Assembly (NCBI GenBank): GCA_016647705.1
Contig: CM028335.1
Location: 14,529,905-14,593,904, forward strand
DNA from: Eucommia ulmoides
Lineage: Eukaryota > Streptophyta > Magnoliopsida > Garryales > Eucommiaceae
Direction: 5' to 3'
DNA: 64,000 nucleotides
Below are positions 1 through 10,369 of the stretch, one piece after another; position 1 is the stretch's first letter, and every line of letters begins with the position of its first letter. The position numbers and the translations under genes are program-made. The notes beneath the pieces were generated by a model, which was not told where the DNA came from, did no database searches, and saw only the letters and a program-made list of their open reading frames with translations.

Positions 1-198
1 ACCTGCTAGGCATAGTCCGACAGAGCGTTGTTTACCTGCTAGGTATAGTCCAGCAGAGCGTTGTTCACCTGCTAGGCATAGTCTGGCAGAGCGTTGTTCA
101 CTTGCTAGGTATTGTCCGACATAGCGTTGTTCACCTGCTAGGCAAAATCCGACAGCGCGTTGTTTACCTGCTAGGCAAAGTCCGGCAGAGCATTGTTT
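1..198. repeat. 33-bp minisatellite, six copies
   Basis: Six head-to-tail copies of a 33-bp unit beginning ACCTGCTAGG and ending GCGTTGTT, at steps of exactly 33 bp with a few substitutions per copy. The array runs off the left edge, so its true length is unknown. The period equals 11 codons, and one frame of the first three copies is open, but the fourth copy carries a stop in that frame. It lies just left of a gypsy-type LTR and may belong to that element's 3' untranslated part. Confidence 0.9.
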
Positions 199-242
199 AT
201 GACCCGTTAGAAAGGCAAATCCTACGAGTAGTACGGTACCGT

Positions 243-1072
243 TGTAACTCCCGATCGTGAGGTTAAAACGATTCTATGGCTAGTCGAAGGGTGGTGTGGT
301 GTTTTGTCGTATAAGGTGAACTGGTTGGATAAATTTATATATATTACTTTAAACTGATTGGTGTATCCATATATATTGGTGTATCTATTATTTTTGTTGC
401 TTTACACTATTTGGCTAGATATAGTATTCTGGTGGAATTTTACTATTTGGTTGGGATGTTATAAATATATGAGTTTATTTCTGTGGTGACAGGAAAAATG
501 AGTTTTCCGTGTGGTATGTGTTTATTATATTCTATTGAAATTGGGTGGTTGAAATACAGTATTTCTTTACAGTGGTGGCAGTTGAAAATTGGTTCCAACT
601 ATGATATACAGTATTATTGTTATATTATTTCATTTCATTGGTGGCAGTGGAACGGGGTACGAGATTATATTATATTATATTTCAAAACATGGTGTTCATT
701 ATTTATTGGTTTTGAACTGTGGTATTTAAATTTGTATACTTGATCCATACAAAATGTTTTTATTATGAAGACAGTACACCAATTAAAAATTTTGGTTTCA
801 GGTACCGCGGCTAGGAGATCGTCCACTACTGGCATTAGGGAGAGTCCGGAGGTAGTGTCGTGTTGGAGGTGAGTCGGTCAGACGTGAACCGTGGAAGGTT
901 TAAGTATTTTAGTAATTTTGGTTGTGGATATTCGGGACAAATATATATTTTTTACAGTAGCTCGAGTGTGTATGTATATATGTTTGATTGGATACTTGTG
1001 GATTGGTCTGGTGACATCAGGTCGACATCACGCCCGGCCTCAGGTGACGGGTGCGTGGGGTAGGGTGTGACA
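243..1072 (+). mobile_element. Ty3/gypsy-type LTR, right end of an element cut by the window
   Basis: The stretch begins TGTAACTCCCGAT and ends GGTAGGGTGTGACA, the TG...CA ends common in plant chromovirus-like gypsy LTRs. No primer-binding site follows the right end, so this would be a 3' LTR or a solo LTR. The left boundary is uncertain. The scattered short reading frames inside look like chance. It is a fossil; age cannot be judged because no partner LTR is in view. Confidence 0.5.
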
Positions 1073-1289
1073 GAAACACCCCTCGAAACAGTGGGTGCCA
1101 CCCATGTTCCGACCGGCGGGAAGACGGAATGAGGGAGAGAGAGAGGGAAAAAGGAATAGAAAGAGAGAGAGAGAGAGAGGGAGGAAGGAGAAAGAGAGAA
1201 AGGGACGAGTAGGAGAGAGAGAGTTTAGCGGGAAATTAAAAAACAGAAAAAAAGAAAAAGAAAAAAAAATATTAAAAAATTAAAAATAT
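1073..1289. repeat. Purine-rich GA tract, no gene
   Basis: A GAGA-rich and then A-rich low-complexity stretch, densest at about 1123-1278. The Lys/Arg/Glu-rich frame across it is a by-product of composition. Nothing else is seen here. Confidence 0.8.
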
Positions 1290-1466
1290 GTAAAAAGACA
1301 GATTTGCCTCTCTATTTTGTTATATTTGACAGATGTTTTAACGAAAGGACCGAATAAAAACGGGTTGATACTTAGAGAGTTTAAAATAAAACGCTCAAAC
1401 GGAAAGGGACCATTTAGAAATATGTTAAAATTTAGAGGGTTTAAAATATCCTTTTTCATATATATA
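1290..1466 (+). mobile_element. Relic of a long-inverted-repeat element arm
   Basis: By eye this stretch resembles the right arm of the element ending at 19932. Both share a run reading roughly TACTTAGAGAG, then an A-rich part, then CCAT.TAGAAATATG. It stops where the Helitron begins, so the Helitron probably landed in or beside an older copy of that DNA-element family. The partner arm was not found to the right of the Helitron. Confidence 0.4.
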
Positions 1467-1477
1467 CTAGTGTATAG

Positions 1478-1497
1478 CCCGTGCCTAAAGGCACGGG
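1478..1497 (-). other. Helitron 3'-terminal hairpin
   Basis: Stem CCCGTGCCT pairs with AGGCACGGG around an AA loop, a perfect GC-rich 9-bp stem in AT-rich surroundings. It lies just inside the CTAG terminus on the minus strand. In Helitrons such a hairpin marks the 3' end during rolling-circle transfer. Confidence 0.7.
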
Positions 1498-1879
1498 TGT
1501 AAAACAAAATATATATATATATATATATATATACAAAAAAAAATTGACATAATCTCATCTATTTATACAACATTCCACACCTATTTCATTTGAACATCCC
1601 TAACAATAACAATTGAAAACTAACAATCGAGAACAATCACCATTTCACACATTATTTATTCCCAATTAAAAAAAAAAACTAAAATATTTACAAATACCCA
1701 CTATTTAATGAAGAATAATTCAAAGAGATTTAATAATGGCATACAACTGTGTGTCATGCTCTCTAAACAACATTCCTTCCTAAACCAACAAATTTTGATC
1801 TAACAAAAAAAAAAAAACACAATAAACAGACGGGACAATACCTGAAGGCAAAACGATGAACACAGGATAACAATCAGAA

Positions 1880-1995
1880 GTGAGGCATACCAGTGAGTTT
1901 GACTACTTCAACAGCAGCAATAGCAACTTCAGCTGCAGCTGTTGTTGCCATGGCAACAGCCAAAGCATTTTTTTTTCTGCTCTTCGGTTGCCTCG
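1880..1995 (-). pseudogene. Fragment of an IQ-domain (IQD) family gene
   Basis: Read on the minus strand, one frame gives ALAVAMATTAAAEVAIAAVE followed by VVKLTG and then a stop soon after. This matches the Ala-rich helix of plant IQD calmodulin-binding proteins (pattern HALAVAxATAAAAEAAVAAA...AAEVVRLT) as I remember the family. Only this roughly 35-residue piece is recognisable; no IQ motif or start is joined to it. It sits inside the Helitron in that element's sense orientation, as expected of a captured exon. It could be chance Ala-rich sequence, but the ordered match argues for capture. Confidence 0.5.
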
Positions 1996-2695
1996 TTTAA
2001 TGTCCTCTGTGGAGCACCAAGCGTCGGATATTGTCTGAACTTCAGCCTCCCAAACACCCAACTCAACTTCTTTGATTTCTAGAAATTTCAAGTTTGAAAA
2101 TCGTTCATTAACCAAAACCCATTATTAATCAATGGAAACTGCGAGGGAAAAAAGTGAAATCTAACATTTTTCGGACTTGATTTCATCTCGGGGATGAATA
2201 TCCTCTTGACAAAACTGAACCACCTCCTCTTTTTCCTCATCAGAGTTTCATAAGACCTCAGCCAACAATTTTATCAAACACCTTGCCTACGCCTTCAACC
2301 CGATTTCAACTAAAACCCAACCATTTTCTCAGCAAAAAAGCACAAAAAATCACTGAAAAATTATGCTTCATGAATTAAAGTAGACCATACATACCTTCGG
2401 ATTCCTCAATCATGAAAAAACTTCACCGTTTTTACTGTTAAAAAAAAAAAAAAAATCCACATCAGTTGAAGAATCCACTACGGATTTTCAAACCAACACA
2501 ACAATAACCAAGAATATAAAGATAATTTTTTTTCTTTGACAAAATGAGAGAATCAAATTTGATTATACAATAATTCCCCTAACATTTCAATAATTGAACG
2601 CTTATGACAAACAAACAGGCTTGGAAAAAATAATTAAACTCAACACAATATATATATATATATATATATATGGTGCACGATATATCGCAAAATGC
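1996..2695. other. Helitron interior without recognisable gene
   Basis: AT-rich sequence with poly-A/T runs and a TA microsatellite at about 2648-2671. Short frames on the minus strand upstream of the IQD-like piece (to about 2115) may be further exon or intron remnants but are not identifiable. Confidence 0.5.
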
Positions 2696-3035
2696 AGAAG
2701 CAGGATCAAAAACAAAAAACAGAGAACAGAAACAGAAGCATGATCAGAAACAAAAACAGAAATAGAAATAGGGAGCAGGAACAGAAACATGGAACAGAAA
2801 TAGGAATAGAAACAGAAACATGGAACAGAAACAGGGAACAGGAACAGAAATAAGGAACAGAAACACGAACAAACAGGCCTCGAAAAAAATTCAGAACAAC
2901 CAGAACAGAACAGAAACAGATCTCACTGAATTAAGCTCATTGAATGACATTTTCTGTGAACAGAAACAGAAACGGAAACAGGGAACAGAAACAGAAACAG
3001 GGAACAGAAACAGGAACAAATCACTCCAAAAGAAA
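2696..3035 (+). repeat. Degenerate ACAGAA-type tandem tract
   Basis: Dozens of imperfect repeats of AACAGAAACAG and GGAACAG. The same hexamers form the subterminal part of the MITEs at 3924 and 4299, so the tract may have grown from a MITE end by slippage. No gene is seen. Confidence 0.75.
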
Positions 3036-3923
3036 TACACACATAATTCTCGAACTGCACTATTGAATTTTGATAACTTCTAACTTCACATCATGAATTA
3101 CTAAATTCATGAACATATGCATATAGATAATCGACTTACCCCGGCAACGTCGGAACAAAATTGTCCATCACCGCCTCCCCCAGATAATCAAAATCCAACA
3201 TTCTACATAATCGAAATCCAAATTTTAATCCATAACTAATTCAAAACTAAAGTAAAACAGGGAAGCACACTTACCTGGAGCAGCACAGAGCACCCATTCC
3301 TAAAGAATTGTTCAAAAAATATGGGAATAAAATAAAAATCGGTTAGTAAATCACATAAGGCATCATTTGGAAACTTTGTCAATGATTGACAATTCCTATG
3401 AAGATACATGTCCTATAAAGATACAATTCCTATAAAGATACCAAAGCAATTAAACATTATAGTAGCGTGCCTTCGGCCCAAGATTGGGTGCTGCAACCCT
3501 AGACGACTTAACCTACTAAAGTGAGATTTCCACAGCTTTACTCCCACCAACAAAATTGGGGAGTAAACTGTTTATGTAATCCATCCCAAGCAAGTAACTA
3601 CAGAGACATAGTCTAGAATTTTTTCATTAGGAATAAATGAAAACCTACATATGGAAGAATCAAAAGCAAACGGTGCCTTAACAGCAAATTAAACGGTGCC
3701 TTAACAGCAAATTAACACCAAATTGTTCCCTTATTTCAACAAAATTCATCACAATACTCTTACCAACAAAACTTATAGCAAAGTGTTTCGATTTAAACAT
3801 TAAATGGTTGCAAAATCTACTAAGATTTGTTTAAGAATTCCGGACCACCCATTGCAGCATATTTCTGCATAAACCCAACTCATCGTTAGATTATTTTGAA
3901 ATTAAGAGAGTAGGAAAAGGTTA
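3036..3923. other. AT-rich Helitron interior
   Basis: No gene is recognised. A 24-bp direct duplication, AAACGGTGCCTTAACAGCAA plus four bases, lies at about 3669-3716. The AAACGGTGCC|TTA in it looks like the end of another MITE of the family found nearby, whose other end may be near 3355. Confidence 0.45.
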
Positions 3924-4081
3924 AGTTTGTTTAGCATTTCTGTTTCAGTTCTCAGAAAATTGAGAAACCAAACTGGAAAAAAAAATGTTCCAGTTCAGAA
4001 TTTTTTGTTCCCAAATCTTTTATTTTTTGTTTCAATATTTTTTTTGAGAACAGAAACAGGAAACACCAAGCAAACGCCACC
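3924..4081. mobile_element. MITE, PIF/Harbinger-like, 158 bp
   Basis: One end begins AGTTTGTTTAGCATTTCTG and the other reads CAAGCAAACGCCACC, approximate inverted copies of the GGTGGCGTTTGGTTA consensus found in six other places here. The left flank is TTA and the right flank TGA. The interior contains the inverted GAACAGAAACAGG motif. It is too short to code for anything. Confidence 0.6.
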
Positions 4082-4298
4082 TGAGTGGACCATATTCAAA
4101 CCTGGACAATGCCTCCAGGACGGGCACCAAGATCATCTTCACGGTTGTCCGATCTTACCCAATCTGCAGCAACCATTTGCATCAAAGTGTTTTTTGCCTT
4201 GATCTGGCAAAAGGAAAAAATAAAAACAATTATCAGATTTCGAAGTTGAAAAAAAAAAAAAAAAAGTGTCAGGATTCAAAGAAGTGATTTTGAATTTA

Positions 4299-4457
4299 AA
4301 GTGCTCTTTGTTTAGTGTTTCTGTTCCAAAAAACCCAAAATAAAAAACAAAGATCTAGGCAGAAATTTGTTCTAAAAATATTGGAACAGAATAAAAATAG
4401 ATTTTTTTTAATTTTTATTATTTTTTTTTTTTTTTTGCTTTTGAAACAAACGGAGCC
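4299..4457. mobile_element. MITE, PIF/Harbinger-like, about 159 bp
   Basis: The left end GTGCTCTTTGTTTAGTGTTT and the right end AACAAACGGAGCC, followed by TTA, are inverted relatives. TTA also lies at 4296-4298. The centre is a T-rich run. Same family as the copies at 3924, 28473, 45887, 56336, 58527 and 62400. Confidence 0.6.
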
Positions 4458-5447
4458 TTAAGTTTTGTAGATTCAATTTCCGAACCTTCTTATGGTCTAT
4501 GGATTAGAAATGTGGAGGGATCAGCTTCGGCCCAACTGCAAGGCAATGAACTACCCGTGTCTTTTGGAAGAGTCGCTCCATAGTAGCATGAAATATAAAG
4601 GCATCAATATTGGCTCACGGGACCGAAGATTCAAATGAAGAAACCATAGCTAGGGTTAGAAACAATAAGCGGGGTTTGCCTAAACTGGTTCAGGACAACG
4701 GCTCGGAGGCTAACTCAAAGCGTCGCCGAAATGGAAGCCAAAATCGAAGCTGTGACGATGGAAATAAAGTGAGTACCTGTATATCGGCAGGTCCGGCAAT
4801 AAGCAGAGGTCGATTGTTGGTGGAGTTGAAACCGAGGTGGTGGAGGTGAGAAATCGAGATCGTCTAGATCCGACCACCGTCGTACGCCGTCCAGATCCGG
4901 CCGCACACCGTCATACGCCGTCCAGTTCCTACCAATGCCATCCAAATCCGACCGGCGCCGGCCATCACCATCTAGATCCGGCCATCGCCATCGTGATCCA
5001 GCCAAGTTGACCTCAGATATGGCCAAATCAAACTAAGATTTGGTCAATCCAAACTCAAATCTGACCAAATCGACGGCGACGACTACTGCGCTGGTGGTAG
5101 CGGTTGTCGATGGTGAGCGAGATGGAGACAGAGGCTGGCGATGGAGGATATGTCGGTGGCGATGGAGATGGCAACGACGACGACAACGATTGCCATAAAT
5201 TTAGGGAGATCGCTGAGAGGGAGATGGGTTTGGAGGTCGTGAGAGAATACATGGGGAGAGGAGAGAGAGAGACGGATTTGAAATTTGAAATGGGTTTGAA
5301 AATGATTAGGTAAAGTAGGAAGATGTAATCGCAACTGTTGATGATGATTGATCCTAAGGCTACAAATGTCTCTTACAAATATTTGATCTTGGCCCTTGGA
5401 TATGAGATATGAAAAGACATCCAACGGCTACCAATATAAATGAGCTG
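4458..5447. repeat. GC-patchy tract with degenerate GATCCGACC-type repeats
   Basis: From about 4855 to 5045 there are loose repeats of a roughly 30-bp motif built on AGATCCGACCACCG and GCCATC. A related tract lies at 7755-8010. In one minus-strand frame this reads as repeated Asp-Leu-Asp-Gly, but the frame has no recognisable domain. The remaining open frames on both strands over 5083-5424 overlap each other and follow composition only. A captured GC-rich exon is possible but not shown. Confidence 0.45.
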
Positions 5448-5448
5448 A

Positions 5449-5775
5449 TATATATATATATGTCCTTTTCACTAGTGTTTGATTAGTACCTGAACCTCTA
5501 GTCCTCTAATTTTGGTTGATTCAAGGTATTTTTGTCTAAGATTTACATTATTATCCTTCTATATATGTTCACCTTCAAACATGAATTTTGGATTATATGT
5601 CAGTACCACCTTATTCTTCCTAAACCTTGGATGATTTGATTTAGGATTTATTTTTTTCTCCTTTTTTTTTTTTTGGGAAGAAGACATATTTTTTCACGAT
5701 TTTTTATGTTTAAATTATTTTAAAAATAAAGTACAAATTTGAAAAACATAAACATTAAACAAACGTCACACCCAA
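5449..5775. other. AT-rich spacer, no gene seen
   Basis: Begins with the TA run that forms the right flank of the Helitron. Nothing coding or structured was recognised. Confidence 0.6.
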
Positions 5776-5993
5776 AATGTGGTAGTTCGGTTGGCAAAGA
5801 AATGTGCTCATTTTCCTTGTTAACTGGGATTCGACTCTACTAGGGAGTACTCAAGGAATTTAATTTTGAATGCACTAGCTAATGTAAGGGAATATGCCCT
5901 AAAATCACCCGGTGAGGTGATTAGTCAAAGCACGCGTAAGTTGATCTGGACACACCTTATCGTACACACACACACACACACAAAAAAAAAAAA
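5776..5993 (+). mobile_element. tRNA-derived SINE, family 1, copy 1
   Basis: Starts with a box A-like TGGTAGTTCGGTTGG and has a box B-like GGGATTCGACTC about 45 bp further on. The tRNA-unrelated body ends GATCTGGACACACCTTATCG, followed by a CA repeat and an A run. The body is clearly shared with 26684-26907 and with the pieces at 49205 and 50540. No clean target duplication was found. Confidence 0.7.
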
Positions 5994-6316
5994 GGGCACT
6001 TACCTTCAACTCCCAATTGGTGTGGAAACTACCAAATGAACTCAATTCGTTTTTTTTTTTTTTTTTGCACCGATTACTCCTACTGACATTTCGTAGACTA
6101 ATTTGCCCATATTAAATTAGTTGATGCCATCCTTATATCCTACCTCCCTAAAAATGTGAAACACATGGTAATAAACTACCACTAAAACTGGAAACGAAAC
6201 CTACTATTGCTCTCAAGTATGATTGTTGTTCAATGATTTTTTTTTTCGTCACAATGATTTATAAATCATAATTTTCAAAATGAGATATTAATATTTTTTT
6301 GGAGTTCTAGATTAGG
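5994..6316. other. AT-rich spacer
   Basis: No gene, repeat or RNA is recognised apart from a T run at about 6050-6066. Confidence 0.6.
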
Positions 6317-7095
6317 ATGCATGTTAAGGTTATATATAACATTACCCGTGATGTTAATGTTATATGTAACATCACTGTGTACCTTGTGAGTATTGAATAT
6401 AATGTATTTTGTTTGAATATTTACGTTATTGTTCTACTACACATTTTAGTCTTGTGTACGTTAACGTTAACTACCATGTGTGAAATTTTGTCCTTTTGAG
6501 CTGAATATGTGTTTGGGTTGAGTTTGCGTTAACGTTAATACACATTTTTTTTTCTGGGGGTCTCCTATGTTAACGTTAACACATTCATATTGTCTAGAAA
6601 CTCATATGTGAGAAAATTGAAAACAAACACTTACGTTAACGTTAATGCACATTTTTTGGGGGGGGGTCTCTTTCTGTATTAACGTTAAAATATTCATGTT
6701 GTCCAGAAAAACATATGTGAAAAAATCACACAAAACACTAACGTTAAAGTAAATACATATTTTTCTTGGTTTGCGTTAATGTTAATACACATTTTTCTTG
6801 GATCTCCTGTATTAACGTTAACGCATTCTTGTTGTCCAAAAACCTATATGTGATAAATCAAAAAGCACACACTGCCATTAACGTTAATGAATATTTTCAC
6901 TCCATATGTTAACGTTAAAGTATCTATGTTGTCTGGACACCCATATGTGAAAAATAAAAAAACACACACCGACGTTAACGTTAATGAACATTTTCACCCC
7001 AAATCTTAACATTAACGCATCTATATTATCTAGACACCCATATGTGAAAAAAAAAAAAAAAAAAAAAAAAAGCAAACACTAACATTAACGTAAAA
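6317..7095. repeat. Tandem array with TTAACGTTAA palindromes
   Basis: At least ten copies of GTTAACGTTAA or close variants occur between about 6455 and 7090. From about 6520 they sit in a degenerate tandem array with units of roughly 95-130 bp. Each unit has two inverted TTAACGTTAA sites, a CATATGTGA element followed by an A-rich part, and a TGTTGTC/ATTGTCTAGA element. CATATGTGA recurs near 6605, 6715, 6846 (variant), 6950, 7043 and again near 7490. No reading frame runs through the array. Confidence 0.8.
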
Positions 7096-8330
7096 AATGA
7101 ACACCCCCTCCACCTCCACCACCATTCATATGACCACCATCATCATCGTCAGCAACATGCCCAAACCAGATCTGAAAAATTCAAATCGAAAAAATCTAGA
7201 TCTGAGTGTGAGAGGGAATGTCAGAGTGTTAATTTGTAGAAAAAAAATTAAAAAATCAAAACTAAAACTAAAATATGGGGGGTGAAAATGTAATTATAAC
7301 ACTATCATCTTCATCATCCTCTTCAGACGAAAAAAAAACCTCCACTCTGCGATGAGAGAGAGAGAGAGAGATCCCCACCTCCACCACCATTCATATCTTC
7401 ACCATAAAAAAACAGATCTCAAAAAATAGAATTGCATCAAACACATATTTGCACCAATCGAAATCAATAGCATTAAAGAAATCAAGAAACACATATGTGA
7501 GAAATCAAAAAGCAAAAACACTTATCAACGTCATCGAATCGAAAAACCCGTTTGGTGAGCCTTTCAATTCTTGGAGATCCTGGGTTCTAATCAACGGACT
7601 GGAGATGAAATCGATGGTGGCGGAGTTATCGGAGGGGTGGACGGGGGCCTTGAAACTTCATAACCCACCACCAGATCTGATGTTTTCGCTGTCAGTTTCA
7701 GATTAGGGTAGAAAGAGAGATGTAGGTTAGGGTAGAGGTTCGAGATGGTCCGTCAGCCATGACTAGCCAGATCTGGCAGCCACCGCCGGCCACCAGCCAT
7801 ATCTGGACTACCGTACGCCATCGTCACCAGATTTGACCACCGAAATGCCACCGCCACCAAATCTTACCACCGAAACACCACTGCCCGTCTAGATCCGACT
7901 ATCGAACGCCATCGCCACCATATTTGACCACCGAACGCCACCGCCCATCCAGATCCGACCATCGAACTCCACTACCCATCGAGATCCTACCACCGAACTC
8001 ACTGTAACGAAGCTGTTAGAGAGATATTTTAAAGAAAGAGAGAAGATAGAGTGAGAGGTGTTAGAGAGAGAGAGGGGGGGTCCGTTAGGTTTAGAGAGTG
8101 AGTGGGAGTTTGGAGTAAGAGAGAGAGGACAGAGTGAACAATTAACGTAAATGATGGAGATGTGATTTGTTTAAGAGGTATATGTATCTTTTTACTATCT
8201 TTTTTGTTTGTTAAAGGACCAAAAAATTAATTGAATATACCTAGAGGTCTGATCTCTAAACAAACTATTCAAAAGAACTTTTTTTCTACATGACCTGTTG
8301 AATGAGGACTAAATAATAAAAAAAAAAAAA
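7096..8330. other. GC-patchy tract resembling captured exons, no recognisable gene
   Basis: Contains two copies of a CCACCTCCACCACCATTCAT stretch (near 7108 and 7377), a GA microsatellite at about 7355-7370, and at 7755-8010 degenerate repeats on GATCCGACCATCGAACGCCA. A second GA-rich run lies at 8030-8130. Composition shifts sharply from the AT-rich flanks, as in transduplicated gene pieces inside DNA elements. No domain is identifiable and no clean terminal repeats were found. Confidence 0.4.
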
Positions 8331-8642
8331 AAAAAAAAACTCTAAAAAAATAGTGAATATTATATCATTTTGACGATTTTATGCACACAAATTTGAATAT
8401 GTAATTAGATCGTGACAAAAATGTGAACAACAATAGTTATTTTGATTTGAATAAAATGATTTTGTTCGGTTCATTTTCAAACAATTGGAATCAATTGATA
8501 ATTTCTTGCTTAAATTAGGATAACTAATTTTTCAAAAAAAAAAAACAAACAAACAAACAAATGTTGCCCTAGATTTTAAAACTTCGGTTATTATTTTTTT
8601 GGGCAAACCCATATTAGAACATCTAAGTATTCATATTAGAAC
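8331..8642. other. AT-rich spacer with a 22-bp duplication at its right edge
   Basis: No gene. The 22 bp CATATTAGAACATCTAAGTA plus TT occurs twice in a row at about 8610-8653, straddling the start of the next element's arm. Confidence 0.6.
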
Positions 8643-8830
8643 ATCTAAGTATTGACACATTTCTATGTGGTCCAATAATTTTTTTGCATTTCATTTAAAC
8701 CCTTTAATTATGAACGTGATTTTAAAATGTCTTATTAATTTTTTTTTATCTAAACTGACGTAAACATAATCATGTGCACTGCACATGACATTTTTAAAGG
8801 GTATATTGGTCTTTTTCATATATTGTTTTC

Positions 8831-9255
8831 CCTTTTTTTTTTCTCACTCCATCTTCCTTCTCAATTTTTTCTCTTTTTGCTCCACCACCGCTGGCTCTGC
8901 CACCGTTGATCTTTGGCAGTTCATTGTTGGTATTATTCTCGCTCTCTTCCTTCCTTTCTCTGCTCCATCATCTCTCTCTCTCTACATCAAATCGCTCAAG
9001 ATGACCCCAACGGCCCAACCCCGTTTCTTCATTGAAATTTGAAGGTACAATGGAACTGAAGACACGGTGAAACCAATTGCATTATTCATAGAACAACAAC
9101 AAGAAAAAACATATCAAATTGTTGATCTTTTTGTTGCTGATAATTTTTAAATAAATTAAAACAGAAATTCAAATTAAAAGCATAGATATAAACAGATATG
9201 TTGATTAAGCATAGAAGAAAAATCTAAATTCTCTCAGCTGCAAAATAACAAAATC
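8831..9255 (+). other. Left interior of the long-inverted-repeat element
   Basis: CT-rich stretches (8835-8880, 8960-8995) precede a short frame, which resembles a 5'UTR-like or captured segment. No product is recognisable. The right interior carries a comparable CT-rich run in inverted orientation. Confidence 0.4.
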
Positions 9256-9378
9256 AATGGTGTTAGTATAATATATGGGAGATTAGGTCAAGGTCAAAAC
9301 CCTAACCCTAGAGTTTCCTTATTCCCTATAAATATTTTTATTGTAAATCTGTGTCACATACATTTTTCAATATCAATA

Positions 9379-9970
9379 TGTTGGCACTTATGAATATTTT
9401 TAATTATAAAGAAAAATGTCAAATAGGTTTCCCTCTTATCTCTTATCCCATATTGGTTGGAAGAAGGAATTATGAGGAGTATAACAAGGTGCATGTGAGA
9501 TATTTGGGGTATGCCCCAAGGGGTATCCACATTTTGTAGAGGGGAGAGGCGCTACATCCCTATAGGTTTACCACGCGTGCGCGTGCCGCCTCCGGCCGTG
9601 CCGTGCCGAGCGCGCGTGTGATGAGGTGACACTTAAAAAAATTATTTAAAATATATATATTAATATTATAAAACAGGTTTAGAAAATCCAAACGTTTTTC
9701 AAATTTTCAATTCAACCGAACAGTTTTTTTTCCAAACGTTATTGTATTCATTACGTTGTTGTTTATGGTTTGCATCATAACGTTGTTGTTTATGGTTTGC
9801 ATTGAATTACAAACGGTAATGGTCTGCAATGAATCACAAACGATAATGTTTTGATTAAATGCCCAGACGTTTTGGATTGGTTTTCAAACGTTTTGAATCC
9901 ATTCTCTTGCCTATAAATACTGTTTCTTTCATTTTTTTTTTGAGGCACAACTGGTTTGCATCTGCAAGTG

Positions 9971-10010
<40 letters not shown>

Positions 10011-10304
10011 ACAGAAAATTTTCTGGTTCTTTGGTTCTCAAATCAGCTTCGGTTTTTCTAGTTTTCATTTTTTATTTCCAAGTTTTCGAGCAGTCTGTTC
10101 TTCTTTAGAATAGTGTGTGTGGGTGTTCGTTTTCCAGGCCTTCTGTTGTGCAAAGAAGGTCCTAAATAGAGGTGATTCTGAACTGTTTTATCCTGGGGAC
10201 GACAGGGCTGTTACACTACTTACACGATCTTGGGCAGAGTCGCGAAACGTCTTAAAGAAAGCGATCTAGTCCGCGACTCAACCCAAGAAAATTTTGGTAA
10301 ATTC
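9379..10304 (+). repeat. 5' LTR of copia fossil B
   Basis: Starts TGTTGGCACTTATG and pairs with 14783-15734 throughout. It includes a GC-rich patch near 9570-9620, a TATA-like CCTATAAATACTG near 9910, and a run of about 40 A at 9970-10009 that is much shorter in the other LTR. The exact right end is uncertain. Confidence 0.8.
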
Positions 10305-10369
10305 GTTCATTATTTATTTTCTACAACAACAATTTTTAAGACATTCTATTTTGCCGATTATCTGCTAAG

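Larger units (their letters stand above)
1467..5448 (-). mobile_element. Helitron (non-autonomous), minus strand
   Basis: On the minus strand the 3' end shows the Helitron signature: a perfect 9-bp-stem hairpin (1478-1497), about 10 nt, then CTAG followed by a host T. The best 5' end is a TC at 5448-5447 preceded by A, which gives a 3.98-kb element inserted between A and T in a TA-rich site. No Rep/helicase frame is present, so it would depend on another element. It holds an IQD-like gene fragment, an A/G-rich tandem tract, two MITEs and a GC-patchy tract of degenerate repeats. The 3' end is well supported; the 5' end is the best fit rather than proven. Confidence 0.6.

Noticed and set aside
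1-198. CRISPR array
   Set aside because: Repeats are directly adjacent without spacers, and the genome is plant nuclear.
1095-1283. Charged Lys/Arg/Glu frame
   Set aside because: Encoded by a GA microsatellite.
5083-5424. Overlapping frames on both strands in the Helitron
   Set aside because: Mutually overlapping and compositional; no recognisable domain.
5480-8290. Single large element joining 5480 and 8290 as inverted ends
   Set aside because: Only a weak match (GTTTG.TTAG...CCTCTAG) and no duplication; not enough to call.
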